Position numbers and translations under genes: made by a program. From the NCBI RefSeq assembly GCF_036663835.1, contig NZ_JAXOJT010000002.1, positions 797,501 through 861,500 of the forward strand: a DNA stretch of 64,000 nucleotides, in the 5' to 3' direction. Under the pieces are notes generated by a model. The model saw nothing but the letters and a program-made list of their open reading frames with translations. It was not told where the DNA came from and did not search any database. Positions 37,536 through 45,657 of the stretch are shown here, in pieces; position 1 is the first letter of the stretch; the number at the start of each line of letters is the position of its first letter. Source of the stretch: Sphingomonas sp. LT1P40. Its GTDB lineage: Bacteria > Pseudomonadota > Alphaproteobacteria > Sphingomonadales > Sphingomonadaceae.

Positions 37536-39386
37536 ATGAAACTGATAAGCGCGCGAATTACGGGGTTTCAGTCATTTGAAGACACCGGGGTGATCGAATT
37601 TGGAGGCGGAATCAACCTTATTGTTGGTCAAAACAACGCCGGTAAAAGCGCACTATTGCGAGCACTCTTAGCAAGTATTCCCGACGACCGTCATCGCTCT
37701 CCTTCGGAGTGGCGTGATACGGCGTTGCCAAAACCAAAAACGGAGTTTGTGATAAGTGTTGCTGGCCGTGAGGTGGTAGATGCGGTCCTCACCACGACAA
37801 CGCCACTGACCATACCAACTCCCAATAGGGGGGTAGATCAGATTAAATATGCTGAAGAGATATTGTCGCGGGACGCGATAGAATTATCCGTCACTCGAGA
37901 GTACGGCAGTCAAATGACCTCGGATTCGTACCCGTCTCACAGGCTTTTTGGATATAATGGTCATGGACCGCAGATTGCAGCCCGCGCAAGGCCGCAAAAT
38001 GGCGTTCTTCGGATTGCGCCGCATAATAATTCTGAAGATAATCTTCCCCAACTACTTCACGGAATTTGGGAATCGCAGATTTTCTATTTTTCGGCTGAAC
38101 GCTTCAGCTTTGGAGAGGGGGCAGTTGAGTATACATCACGCTTGAATCCCAACGCTGCAAATTTGGCGGGGGTGCTGAATACATTGCATAGCGATCGCGG
38201 CGACTTATTCCGCAGACTGGTTTCGCACCTGACCGATATATTTTCAACGGTAGGAAACCTAAGTACGCGTGTTAGCCCTGCTAACGCTCAGCGTTTAGAG
38301 ATTAGGGTTTGGCCAACGATTCGGCAGGAGCGCGTAGAACTCAGCTTCCCTCTCCAGCAAAGTGGGACTGGCGTTGCCCAAATGATCGCTCTTCTAGTTG
38401 CTGTGATGACGATGGAAGAAACGGTCATTATAATAGATGAAATAAATAGCTTCCTGCACCCGGCGGCTGTAAAATCTCTTCTGAGAATTCTTCGTACAGA
38501 ATACAGCCGACACCAGTACATTATTTCTACTCACGCGCCGGAAGTCGTTGGTTTCTCTAATCCATCGACAGTGCATCTAGTGCGGCGTTCTGGATACAAG
38601 TCCACGATTGATCGGCTCGACACGGACGATGTGAGCACTTTCCGTGAGGTCGCTGCGCATTTGGGCGTATCAATGGCGGACGTTTTTGCGGCCGAGCGCG
38701 TGATCTGGGTTGAAGGGGAGACTGAGGAGACGCTTTTCCCTTATCTGTATCGAGAACTGGTCGGGGCGCTGCCTTCTGGTACTGTGTTCACAGCAGTCGT
38801 GGCGACCGGAGATTTCGGTGCCAAGAAGCGCGATAAGGGGATGGTCTATCAAGTATATTCGAGATTGAGCGAGGCGGTCGCGACATTGCCGGTTCGGGTC
38901 GTGTTTGGCTTCGACACGGAGTTGCTGAGCGACCAAGAGAAGTTCGACATGAAACGAGATTCGGGAGGGCGGCTGCACTTTCTGCCGCGACGGCATCTCG
39001 AATGCTATTTGCTTGAACCGGATGCGATCGCCGAACTGTTGGTGAAAAAGGATCCGCAAACCAACATCGAGGGGGATGAGCTACGCGATCGCTTGCTTAC
39101 CCTCGCGAGGGATAGCAGGTTCTCAATCAAAGATATCGATCCGGAATTGGACAGCGAGCCGTGGCTGGAACGAGTGGATGCCGCGAAACTTCTTGCCGCT
39201 CTGATTAGCGAGATTAGCGAACATCGAGCTACCTTTGACAAAACCCGAGATGGCGTTGAGTTAGCCCGCCTCATCCTCGAGCGCGACCCAGAGCGCCTAC
39301 GTCCACTCATCAGTTATATCAGCGAATTGGTAGACGATGTTGTGGAAAGCGAGGTTGCTCAGGCCGGAACTATCGCCGTCGCCTAG
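37536..39386 (+). CDS. OLD-family ATPase/TOPRIM nuclease
   Basis: A 616-residue overcoming-lysogenization-defect-type protein. The N-terminal ABC-type ATPase has Walker A GQNNAGKS (31-38), signature QQSGTGVAQM, Walker B TVIIIDEINSFLHP and switch STHAPEV. The C-terminal TOPRIM domain has E393 in WVEGETEE and D460 in FGFDTE. P2 itself carries an old gene that excludes phage lambda, and other OLD proteins (GajA) act in defence systems. No UvrD-like GajB partner follows. Its base composition is clearly more AT-rich than the surrounding phage genes, suggesting recent acquisition. Confidence 0.88.
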   Translation: MKLISARITGFQSFEDTGVIEFGGGINLIVGQNNAGKSALLRALLASIPDDRHRSPSEWRDTALPKPKTEFVISVAGREVVDAVLTTTTPLTIPTPNRGVDQIKYAEEILSRDAIELSVTREYGSQMTSDSYPSHRLFGYNGHGPQIAARARPQNGVLRIAPHNNSEDNLPQLLHGIWESQIFYFSAERFSFGEGAVEYTSRLNPNAANLAGVLNTLHSDRGDLFRRLVSHLTDIFSTVGNLSTRVSPANAQRLEIRVWPTIRQERVELSFPLQQSGTGVAQMIALLVAVMTMEETVIIIDEINSFLHPAAVKSLLRILRTEYSRHQYIISTHAPEVVGFSNPSTVHLVRRSGYKSTIDRLDTDDVSTFREVAAHLGVSMADVFAAERVIWVEGETEETLFPYLYRELVGALPSGTVFTAVVATGDFGAKKRDKGMVYQVYSRLSEAVATLPVRVVFGFDTELLSDQEKFDMKRDSGGRLHFLPRRHLECYLLEPDAIAELLVKKDPQTNIEGDELRDRLLTLARDSRFSIKDIDPELDSEPWLERVDAAKLLAALISEISEHRATFDKTRDGVELARLILERDPERLRPLISYISELVDDVVESEVAQAGTIAVA

Positions 39387-39473
39387 CGCCGTCGTCACGC
39401 CATTGACGCTGGATGCGTGCGTTATCTAGCTAACCAGCCCACGCAACCGATCGATCTCGGCGCAACCCCGGCT

Positions 39474-39644
39474 TTAGCCTTTAGCCGACTCCTCGAGCCG
39501 AGGATCGAGCGTGGCCTCGGGGACCGGGGCGGGTCCGTGGCCACTCTCGCCGAGAAGGATTCCACAGTAGGCGGACGCCGCCATCAAATAGGCGGCGACG
39601 AGGATGGCGTGGCAGATCGTGTCCATCGAAGTCTTCCTTTTCAT
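39474..39644 (-). CDS. 56-residue membrane protein
   Basis: A short gene with an excellent ribosome site (GAGGAGAAGG) before ATG 39644. The product has a basic N-terminus (MKRKTSMD), one membrane helix (ICHAILVAAYLMAASAYCGILL, about 10-31) and an acidic proline-containing tail. It lies in an otherwise gene-free gap, divergent from the sigma-like gene and convergent with the OLD-family gene. The function is unknown. Confidence 0.65.
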   Translation of the reverse strand: MKRKTSMDTICHAILVAAYLMAASAYCGILLGESGHGPAPVPEATLDPRLEESAKG

Positions 39645-39682
39645 CGTCCTTCTCCTCGAAATGGAGTACAGACAAAGACGAG

Positions 39683-39697
39683 TCGGGACGTTCCCGA
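39683..39697. promoter_or_regulatory. Candidate operator palindrome
   Basis: The perfect dyad TCGGGA-CGT-TCCCGA lies between the divergent 56-residue membrane protein and the sigma-like gene, upstream of an AT-rich stretch (TTGTTTATTTTTCG) that could hold the rightward promoter. A related half-site ATCCCGAACG follows near 39740. The binding protein is unknown. Confidence 0.4.
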
Positions 39698-39787
39698 TCA
39701 GAATTGTTTATTTTTCGTAACCGAGTCTGAGATTCGCATATCCCGAACGTCTTTACAGATGTTCACACCAGAACCGCGGAGGCGGCC

Positions 39788-40405
39788 ATGACGGATAGAG
39801 GGGTTTCCAACTTCTGGAGCGACTTTCGCCTTAGGCTAGTCGCTTTCTCGCGCATCTATATTTCGCGCTGCGGCATCACGTCGCAGATCGAACCCGAGGA
39901 TATCGCTCAGGATGCGATCGACGAGACCATGCAGCATTTGGACCGCGAGCTGAATTACGACTGGCGAGCGCACATCATGGCACCGCATGTTCGTGCGATA
40001 GCGTTCAAATACGCCAAAGTGGTCGCCAAAAACGCGGTCATCGACGCGATCCGCCATTCGGCGGTCGTTCGCAAGCACGCCTCTACTCTCGCCAGTAAGG
40101 CATCGGAGGAAGGGGTTTTCCAATTTCAGCCCGCCCGCGTGATCACGCCGGAGGAATTCTCGATCGCGAACGATTTCGTGCAGCGGATCATCGAGAGAAC
40201 TTCGACGAAACGCGCCGAGGGAATGCGAAAAGCCCTCCATCTTATCGTCAATGAAGACGGTGGAGATCTGGGTCCGAAGGACCTTGCCAAACTGGCGGAC
40301 ATGTCGGCCAACGAGCTTTCGTACGAGCGCCGTAAAATCCGGTCCGTTCTGGGAAAGAATATTGGAAGAAGCAAATGCGCAGGAGGCGACGATGGCACGG
40401 AATAA
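39788..40405 (+). CDS. Sigma-70-like (ECF-type) factor
   Basis: A 205-residue protein resembling an extracytoplasmic-function sigma factor. Region 2 is visible in IEPEDIAQDAIDETMQHL and then HVRAIAFKYAKVVAKNAVIDAIRH, matching the E-D-x-x-Q-[DE] and N-x-x-I-D-x-x-R patterns of sigma region 2. The putative region 4 (KLADMSANELSYERRKIRSVL) is weaker. GGAGG precedes the ATG. It could redirect polymerase to phage or host promoters, or be a divergent sigma-like regulator. It is the last cargo/early gene before the late block. Confidence 0.65.
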   Translation: MTDRGVSNFWSDFRLRLVAFSRIYISRCGITSQIEPEDIAQDAIDETMQHLDRELNYDWRAHIMAPHVRAIAFKYAKVVAKNAVIDAIRHSAVVRKHASTLASKASEEGVFQFQPARVITPEEFSIANDFVQRIIERTSTKRAEGMRKALHLIVNEDGGDLGPKDLAKLADMSANELSYERRKIRSVLGKNIGRSKCAGGDDGTE

Positions 40406-40739
40406 ATCTGGTTACGATTGCGGCGGGAAGTTCTTCCCCCCCGTGCATGCGGAGACGCTGATCGACGAAACATGGGAGGCCGTGATGGCGGCGGAGCCTG
40501 CGGAGCTTGAAGGGGTTCTGAAGGAGATCGAACGCGCCGGCGTGAAGAATCAAATCGTTTCGTACATGCTGGACGGGGGCGTTCACGCGCCCCGCGAACC
40601 CGTGCAGATGGTGTCGTGGTGTCCGCTGGGTAGCGATCACAAGCGGATGTATGCGCAGCGTCATGCCGTGCGGCGGATTGCGAACGACCGTGCCGATAGC
40701 GACGGCACGGTCAAGTCCGCACTCTATATCGGACAGTAA
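40392..40739 (+). CDS. Hypothetical phage protein
   Basis: A 115-residue soluble protein of unknown function that begins inside the end of the sigma-like gene (14-base overlap), with GGAGG upstream of ATG 40392. The sequence KSGYDCGGKFFPPVHAETL has no family I recognise. It ends just before the long hairpin that separates it from the convergent late operon. It may function with the sigma-like protein, to judge by coupling. Confidence 0.65.
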   Translation: MARNKSGYDCGGKFFPPVHAETLIDETWEAVMAAEPAELEGVLKEIERAGVKNQIVSYMLDGGVHAPREPVQMVSWCPLGSDHKRMYAQRHAVRRIANDRADSDGTVKSALYIGQ

Positions 40740-40749
40740 GTCGACGCCG

Positions 40750-40791
40750 GGGCTATCGAGCTCGCTCCAGCTTGAGCGCGCTCGATAGCCC
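40750..40791. terminator. Convergent-operon hairpin at the end of gene D
   Basis: GGGCTATCGAG (40750-40760) pairs with CTCGATAGCCC (40781-40791), and CGCTC/GAGCG continues the stem inside, leaving a CAGCTT loop. The structure spans the gene D stop codon and faces the rightward early/cargo transcripts. There is no T tract, so termination efficiency is uncertain. Confidence 0.5.
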
Positions 40792-41751
40792 GCCGTCCGT
40801 AAGGGTGTGCGTCGCCTCTCCCACGATCCACTTCACCGCGTCGATCTCGGCGCGAAAACCCGCCACCATGATCTTGTGCTCGGGCGAGATATCGGCTCGG
40901 CCCAGTGCCAGCGACCAATCCAACGAGACGGGCTGACGGTTGCCTCGCTGCCTCGCCGCCGATGCCGCTGCCTTCGCCGTCGCTTCGCTAGGGAACGTCC
41001 TGGCGAGACGGCGGGAGCCATCCTCCTTCCCGACGGTTATCATCTTTCGCTTGGCGGACTTGCGATCGTGCCACGTCGCCGAGACGCCCTCTGCCTCCTC
41101 GCGCTTGGCGACGCGGTAACTGTGCCGGTCGCCATCGCGGCGGTGGAGCTCGATCGCGGGCAACGGTTTGCCGGTGGCCGTCTCGCCAGCGCCGATCGGC
41201 GCGAGGATCAGCGCGCCGCCCTTTATGGTGGCGACCGCGTCGTGATCTCGACCAAGACGCCGCAGGAGTGCCATGTCGCTTTCGCGGCTCTGCACCAGCG
41301 TCTTGAGCTGAATTCCGGCGAGGCGCGGTGCGCAGCGGGGCTGGAGGGCGTTGCGGCCAGCGATGTCGGCGGCGACGGCACCGATGGTGGTGTCGTGCCA
41401 GGTCTTTTCACGGCGGGTTTTGAGGTGGCTGGTGAAATCGGCGGAACGGCCGCGCACCACGATGGTGTCGGGCGGGCCGCTATGTTCGACCTCATCAACC
41501 TTGAATCGCCCCTTCGGCACTAGGCCGGGAATCACGCCCGCGCCCTGTTTCCAACCCAGCGATACTTCGAGCACCGCGCCCTCGGGCGGCATCGCCGCCG
41601 CGCCGTCGCTGTCGTCGATCACCAGCTCGATCTCGTCGGCCTCGTCACCGCGCCGCTCGCTGATCGACAGCGAGATCAGGCGGGGGCGGAGCCGGTCGCT
41701 CAAGTCGCGGCCATCGAGGACGACGCGGAAGTCGGGAATGTTGGCCTTCAT
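40753..41751 (-). CDS. D: Phage late control protein D (tail hub)
   Basis: A 332-residue gpD homologue, forming the central hub at the tip of the contractile tail. Segments FRVVLDGRDLSDRLRPRLIS and DEIELVIDDSDGA are typical of the family's N-terminus. As in P2 it is the last gene of the FI-to-D late operon and its ATG overlaps the stop of U as ATGA. Confidence 0.92.
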   Translation of the reverse strand: MKANIPDFRVVLDGRDLSDRLRPRLISLSISERRGDEADEIELVIDDSDGAAAMPPEGAVLEVSLGWKQGAGVIPGLVPKGRFKVDEVEHSGPPDTIVVRGRSADFTSHLKTRREKTWHDTTIGAVAADIAGRNALQPRCAPRLAGIQLKTLVQSRESDMALLRRLGRDHDAVATIKGGALILAPIGAGETATGKPLPAIELHRRDGDRHSYRVAKREEAEGVSATWHDRKSAKRKMITVGKEDGSRRLARTFPSEATAKAAASAARQRGNRQPVSLDWSLALGRADISPEHKIMVAGFRAEIDAVKWIVGEATHTLTDGGLSSALKLERAR

Positions 41752-42137
41752 GCCGGATCGTCGCCGCTGCGCAGCAGATCGATGGCGAAATCGATGCGGC
41801 GGGCGGTGCCATCGGGGAAGAACAGCTTCATGCGTTCATCGATGCCGGTGATCTTGAAGTCGCCATAGATGCGGCCCGCGCCATCGACCAGCGGCCATGC
41901 GTCGCCGGTGCCTGCCATCTCGCGCAATTCATCGAGCGATGCCTCACCGTCGCTCAATTCGGCCATCGCCGTGCCGGTGATCGACATTGTTTCCGGGCCG
42001 GGGCCGGTGAATTGCTGGGCATCGCGCGCGCCGACGCGCGGGTTGCCGGGGTGACGCCAGTCGGCGCGGCGCTGAAGCTCGTCGTGCAACAGCGTTGGGA
42101 TCGAGAAGGGGAACATGCCAAGCGAGAGGAGGGTCAT
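41748..42137 (-). CDS. U: Tail protein gpU
   Basis: A 129-residue P2 gpU-like protein needed for tail assembly. The family start MTLLSLGMFPFSIPTLLHDELQRR is split here as MTLLSLGMF then FSIPTLLHDEL. The start at 42137 overlaps the T stop as ATGA. It sits between T and D exactly as in P2. Confidence 0.92.
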   Translation of the reverse strand: MTLLSLGMFPFSIPTLLHDELQRRADWRHPGNPRVGARDAQQFTGPGPETMSITGTAMAELSDGEASLDELREMAGTGDAWPLVDGAGRIYGDFKITGIDERMKLFFPDGTARRIDFAIDLLRSGDDPA

Positions 42138-44626
42138 GCGTGGTCGCTCCAATCGGGCGCATCGGCGAAGCTGCCACCACCGCCCGGTTTGCGGCGTCGC
42201 TCATTCTCCAGTGCGCGCTTGACGGCATCGGCGATCTCGGTGGCGCTCGTCCCGCGCGGGGGATAGATATTGATCGTGACCGGCCCCGCCGGTGCCAGCG
42301 ATGCGGCGTCGGGCGTTGCTCCCGCCGCGCCGCCAAAGGGTGCGGCACCCGCCATCGCCGGGGCGGCGGTACCGAGCGCAACTGCGGTGCCGATGTCGCG
42401 CGAGAGGCGGTTCAGGCGCTCGATCGGCAGATTGCGCCCGCCCTCGATCCCCTGCGCCAGTCCCTGCATCATGAAGTCGCCGAACCCCATGAAGACACGG
42501 GACGGGGAGCGGATGCCGAGTTTCTGCTTGAACCAGCCAGCGGCGGCGGACGCGGCGTTGACGATCGCGGACTTGAGCGCGCCGAGCATCGCGCCGATGC
42601 CACGGATCAGGCCCTGAACGATCGCTTTGCCCGCCTCCATCATGCGTCCCGGCATCGGTCCCTGCAGGAAGGCAAGCACGGCGGTGAAGCCGCGAACGAA
42701 CAGGCCGACGGGCGTGAAGCGCATGATGACCTGTGAGAGGGCCGCGATGCCGGCGCTGACCGTGGACTTGATGCTTTCCCAAACCCCGGCGAACCACGCG
42801 CCGATCGCTCCCCAATTCTTGTAGATCAGATACCCCGCGCCCGCGAGCAGCGCGATGGCAGCGACAATCGCCAGCACGATCCCAGTGAGCGGCAACATAC
42901 CGATGCCGAGAAAGGTGGCTGCAGCGGCGAGTGCCGCGAAGGGTGCGATGATACCGGCAATGGCGATGGCGCCTCCGCCCAGGACGACGAACAGCGCGGC
43001 GAGCACGGCAGCCGTGATCGCCAGTCCCTTGGCAAAGCCGGGGTTCGCCTTCGCCCAGGTGCTGAATGATTTCCCCGCACGGTTGACCACGCCCATCACC
43101 TTGATCGCGGCGGGCAAGAGCAGCGCGCCGAGGGTGATACTCAGTTCCTGCGCGCCGACCTTGAACGCCTTCGCCTTTTCGGCGCCGTCCTTCATGCGCT
43201 CGGCGAAATCGGTATCGACGGTGCCGCCGGATGCCATCGCGGCCTCACGAATGCTGCGATACTCCTCCATATTCTGGATCAGCGGGCGCAGACCGGCCTG
43301 GACCTGCGCATCCTCGAACAGGAAGCCGATCTTCGAGAGGTCGCCGCCGGTGGCTTTCTTTGTCAGCTCGGCAATCGCCTCGAGCGGGGTCTTGCCGTCG
43401 GCATAGGCTTTCTTCAGCGAGGCGGGCAGGTCGATGCCGAACTTTTTGAACGCCTTTATGGTCTGGGGCGAGCTGATCTTTTGCAGCACGTTGGCGACGT
43501 TGGTCGCGGCGGTTTCGGAATTGCCCGCGCCCTTGCGTGCGACCTGAAGCGCGGCGGCGAGATCGGCGACGGCGGGTGCGCCCTTCTGCCCCAGTGCTTG
43601 GCTGGCGGCAGTCAGCGCCGGGAAATACTGCGCCATGTCCTTGACCTCGAACGCGCCGCGCTTGCCCGCCGCCGCCATGATGTCGATCACGCGGCCGGTC
43701 TGTTCGACCGGGACTTTCAGATTGTCGTTCGCGGCGAAGGCGGCGGCGGATAGATCCGCGATCTGCGCCTTGTAGGCCGTCGCCGCCCGCCCGATCGGCT
43801 GCATCATCTGCAGCGCCTGACGCGGATCGAGACCGAAGCCGGACAGGGTGTCGATGCCTTCGCGGATCGCCTCGGGCAGCTGGTTCGCCTTTGCCGCGAT
43901 GTCGAGGACGGTATTGCCCATGCGGGCGGCTGCTTCGCGCGACAGGTCCGCTTTCTGCGCGATATCGGTCATCGACGATTCGTGCGTCATCGCGTCGCCG
44001 ACCGCGCCGGTCATCGGACGAAGCATCGCACGACCGGTCTCGATCGCCGAGAAGCCGCCGGCGGCGAGTCCGGTCGCGGTCCCCTGCATCGCGGTGAACT
44101 TGCCGCGCGCCGCCTCGAAGCGCTGGCTGCGATCGGCGACCGACCTCAGCCGCCGTTCCTGCTCGGCCAGCTCGGCATTAGTGCGGGCGATATCGCCGCG
44201 CAGCTTGCGTTCATGCCCGCCCAGGTTTGAGGTCGACACGCCAGCGGCGTTGAGGCGGTCGCGCAGTTGCTGAAGCTTCACGCCCTGTTCCTGATGCTCC
44301 TGCTTGAGCGCGGCGGCATCGCGCTTCGCGCGGGCGAAATCAGCGGCGAGCTTTTTGGTCGGTGTGCTGGTCGCGGCCATCTGGCGAGCCAGAGCGGCGA
44401 CGCGGTCCTGCGCGGAGTCGAGTTCGGTTTTGGTCGAGCCGACCGCCGCCTTGATCTGGCGGAAGGCGGCGACGGTCCCCTGCACTCGCTCCAGTTCGCG
44501 CAGACGGTCACGGGTCGTCTTCAGCGCCTGTGCCGCGCGCGAGGATCCTGCGGCGATATCGCGCAGCGGGCGGGTGACCTTGTCGCCCGCCTCGAGTAGC
44601 ATCCGGATGCGCAGGTTACGGTCCAC
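42134..44626 (-). CDS. T: Tail tape measure protein gpT
   Basis: An 830-residue tape measure protein that sets tail length. The N-terminal 250 residues are coiled-coil (repeated heptads around LRELERVQGTVAAFRQIK and LKQEHQEQGVKLQQLRDRL). A phage tail tape measure core follows (residues about 180-480), then a very hydrophobic stretch of several helices (about 530-640). Its length is similar to P2 gpT. GpE is immediately upstream and U overlaps downstream. Confidence 0.93.
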   Translation of the reverse strand: MDRNLRIRMLLEAGDKVTRPLRDIAAGSSRAAQALKTTRDRLRELERVQGTVAAFRQIKAAVGSTKTELDSAQDRVAALARQMAATSTPTKKLAADFARAKRDAAALKQEHQEQGVKLQQLRDRLNAAGVSTSNLGGHERKLRGDIARTNAELAEQERRLRSVADRSQRFEAARGKFTAMQGTATGLAAGGFSAIETGRAMLRPMTGAVGDAMTHESSMTDIAQKADLSREAAARMGNTVLDIAAKANQLPEAIREGIDTLSGFGLDPRQALQMMQPIGRAATAYKAQIADLSAAAFAANDNLKVPVEQTGRVIDIMAAAGKRGAFEVKDMAQYFPALTAASQALGQKGAPAVADLAAALQVARKGAGNSETAATNVANVLQKISSPQTIKAFKKFGIDLPASLKKAYADGKTPLEAIAELTKKATGGDLSKIGFLFEDAQVQAGLRPLIQNMEEYRSIREAAMASGGTVDTDFAERMKDGAEKAKAFKVGAQELSITLGALLLPAAIKVMGVVNRAGKSFSTWAKANPGFAKGLAITAAVLAALFVVLGGGAIAIAGIIAPFAALAAAATFLGIGMLPLTGIVLAIVAAIALLAGAGYLIYKNWGAIGAWFAGVWESIKSTVSAGIAALSQVIMRFTPVGLFVRGFTAVLAFLQGPMPGRMMEAGKAIVQGLIRGIGAMLGALKSAIVNAASAAAGWFKQKLGIRSPSRVFMGFGDFMMQGLAQGIEGGRNLPIERLNRLSRDIGTAVALGTAAPAMAGAAPFGGAAGATPDAASLAPAGPVTINIYPPRGTSATEIADAVKRALENERRRKPGGGGSFADAPDWSDHA

Positions 44627-44629
44627 GGG

Positions 44630-44746
44630 TCACTTCTCCGGCGTCACGCGCTTTTCGGCCTGCCTGCGCCAGCGCATCAGCTCGGGCAGGTCCATCGGGT
44701 CCATCGCCGAGGGCTGCCAGTGGAAGACCACCGCCACATCGGCCAT
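44630..44746 (-). CDS. E': gpE' segment (GpE family), frameshift product tail
   Basis: A 38-residue GpE-family segment, ADVAVVFHWQPSAMDPMDLP then ELMRWRRQAEKR. It has its own ATG at 44746, but the frame is open upstream into gene E and lies in the -1 frame. It is therefore most likely made as the C-terminal part of an E+E' fusion by programmed frameshifting, as in P2. It is a chaperone for tail tape measure assembly. Confidence 0.85.
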   Translation of the reverse strand: MADVAVVFHWQPSAMDPMDLPELMRWRRQAEKRVTPEK

Positions 44747-44754
44747 CGCATCCT

Positions 44755-45078
44755 CTACGCTGGCGGGGAGGCATCCTGCTTCGCGGCCATCGGCAGCAAA
44801 AAATCCATGACCTCGCCGCCGAACTGCATCAGGTCCGCTGGATCCATCGACGCATTCTTGTGAATGACGGGCGTGGTGATGCGCGGCGCGAGCTGGGCGA
44901 GGGCGTCGACGTCGAGTTGCGACAGCGCCATCAGGGTCAGGCCGCGCAGTTCGCCCGAGCCGGGCTTGCGCACCGTGACGGTCGTGCCCTTTGCAATGGT
45001 GACCTGTTCGCCGACCTTCACATCCTCGTCGAGGGTGAAGGACCGGATTTTGGGCGCAGCGGGATCGGGTTTTTCCAT
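44755..45078 (-). CDS. E: Tail assembly chaperone gpE
   Basis: A 107-residue tail assembly protein upstream of the tape measure gene. Typical segments are TLDEDVKVGEQVTIAKGTTV and GLTLMALSQLDVDAL. Codons 92-94 contain the slippery run T-TTT-TTG. A -1 shift there would extend the product to 44630, giving a fusion of about 149 residues that includes the GpE segment. Confidence 0.9.
   Translation of the reverse strand: MEKPDPAAPKIRSFTLDEDVKVGEQVTIAKGTTVTVRKPGSGELRGLTLMALSQLDVDALAQLAPRITTPVIHKNASMDPADLMQFGGEVMDFLLPMAAKQDASPPA
44797..44803 (-). other. Programmed -1 frameshift site (T6G slippery heptamer)
   Basis: On the minus strand the E reading frame passes GAT-TTT-TTG, which contains the heptamer T-TTT-TTG used by P2 for E/E+E' frameshifting. 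The -1 frame is open from here to 44630 with no stop, joining E to the GpE segment. Confidence 0.85.
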
Positions 45079-45110
45079 GTGAGTTGCTCGCTATGGGAGG
45101 GGAGGCCGGG

Positions 45111-45626
45111 TCAGAACATGCCCAGGGCGGAACGATGCGCAGCCATGAGGTCGATGCCGCCGACGATCTCGACCATGCCGGGGATGTCGATCTCGACCTC
45201 GGTCACGCCGTTCCAGATTTCCTTGTAATAGGCGCAGGCGGTGACGACCTTGAACTCGCCGCTCTCGCCGGGCTTCTGCTCGCCGCGATCGATGGTTTCG
45301 TGACGGCCACGCACGACGATTTCGACGGTCGTGATCTCGCCGGTGTCGTCATTCTCGTATGAGCCGACGAAGCGAACCTGCACGCCGGTCATGGTGGGCG
45401 AGCCGAACTGGCGGACGATGTCGAGGATCGGCCCGCCATAGCTGTGCTCGAGATTGAGATCGTCGCCGCCGCCCATGTCGATCTTGACGGGGCGGTTCAT
45501 GCCGCCGCCGCGATAGGCCTCAAGCTTGCGTTCGAGATTGGGCAGCGTGACGGACGTCGTCTCGCCGGCATAGCCGATGCCTTCGACGATCGAGGTCATC
45601 TGCTTCAGCTTGCGGGGAAAGCCCAT
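45111..45626 (-). CDS. FII: Major tail tube protein FII
   Basis: A 171-residue tail tube subunit. The start MGFPRKLKQMTSIVEGIGYAG and the ending around TEVEIDIPGMVEIVGGIDLM match the P2 FII family. It follows the sheath gene by 31 bases, as in all P2-like phages. Confidence 0.93.
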   Translation of the reverse strand: MGFPRKLKQMTSIVEGIGYAGETTSVTLPNLERKLEAYRGGGMNRPVKIDMGGGDDLNLEHSYGGPILDIVRQFGSPTMTGVQVRFVGSYENDDTGEITTVEIVVRGRHETIDRGEQKPGESGEFKVVTACAYYKEIWNGVTEVEIDIPGMVEIVGGIDLMAAHRSALGMF

Positions 45627-45657
45627 GTCGAATCTCCGGTAAGGGTGTCAGTGAAGG

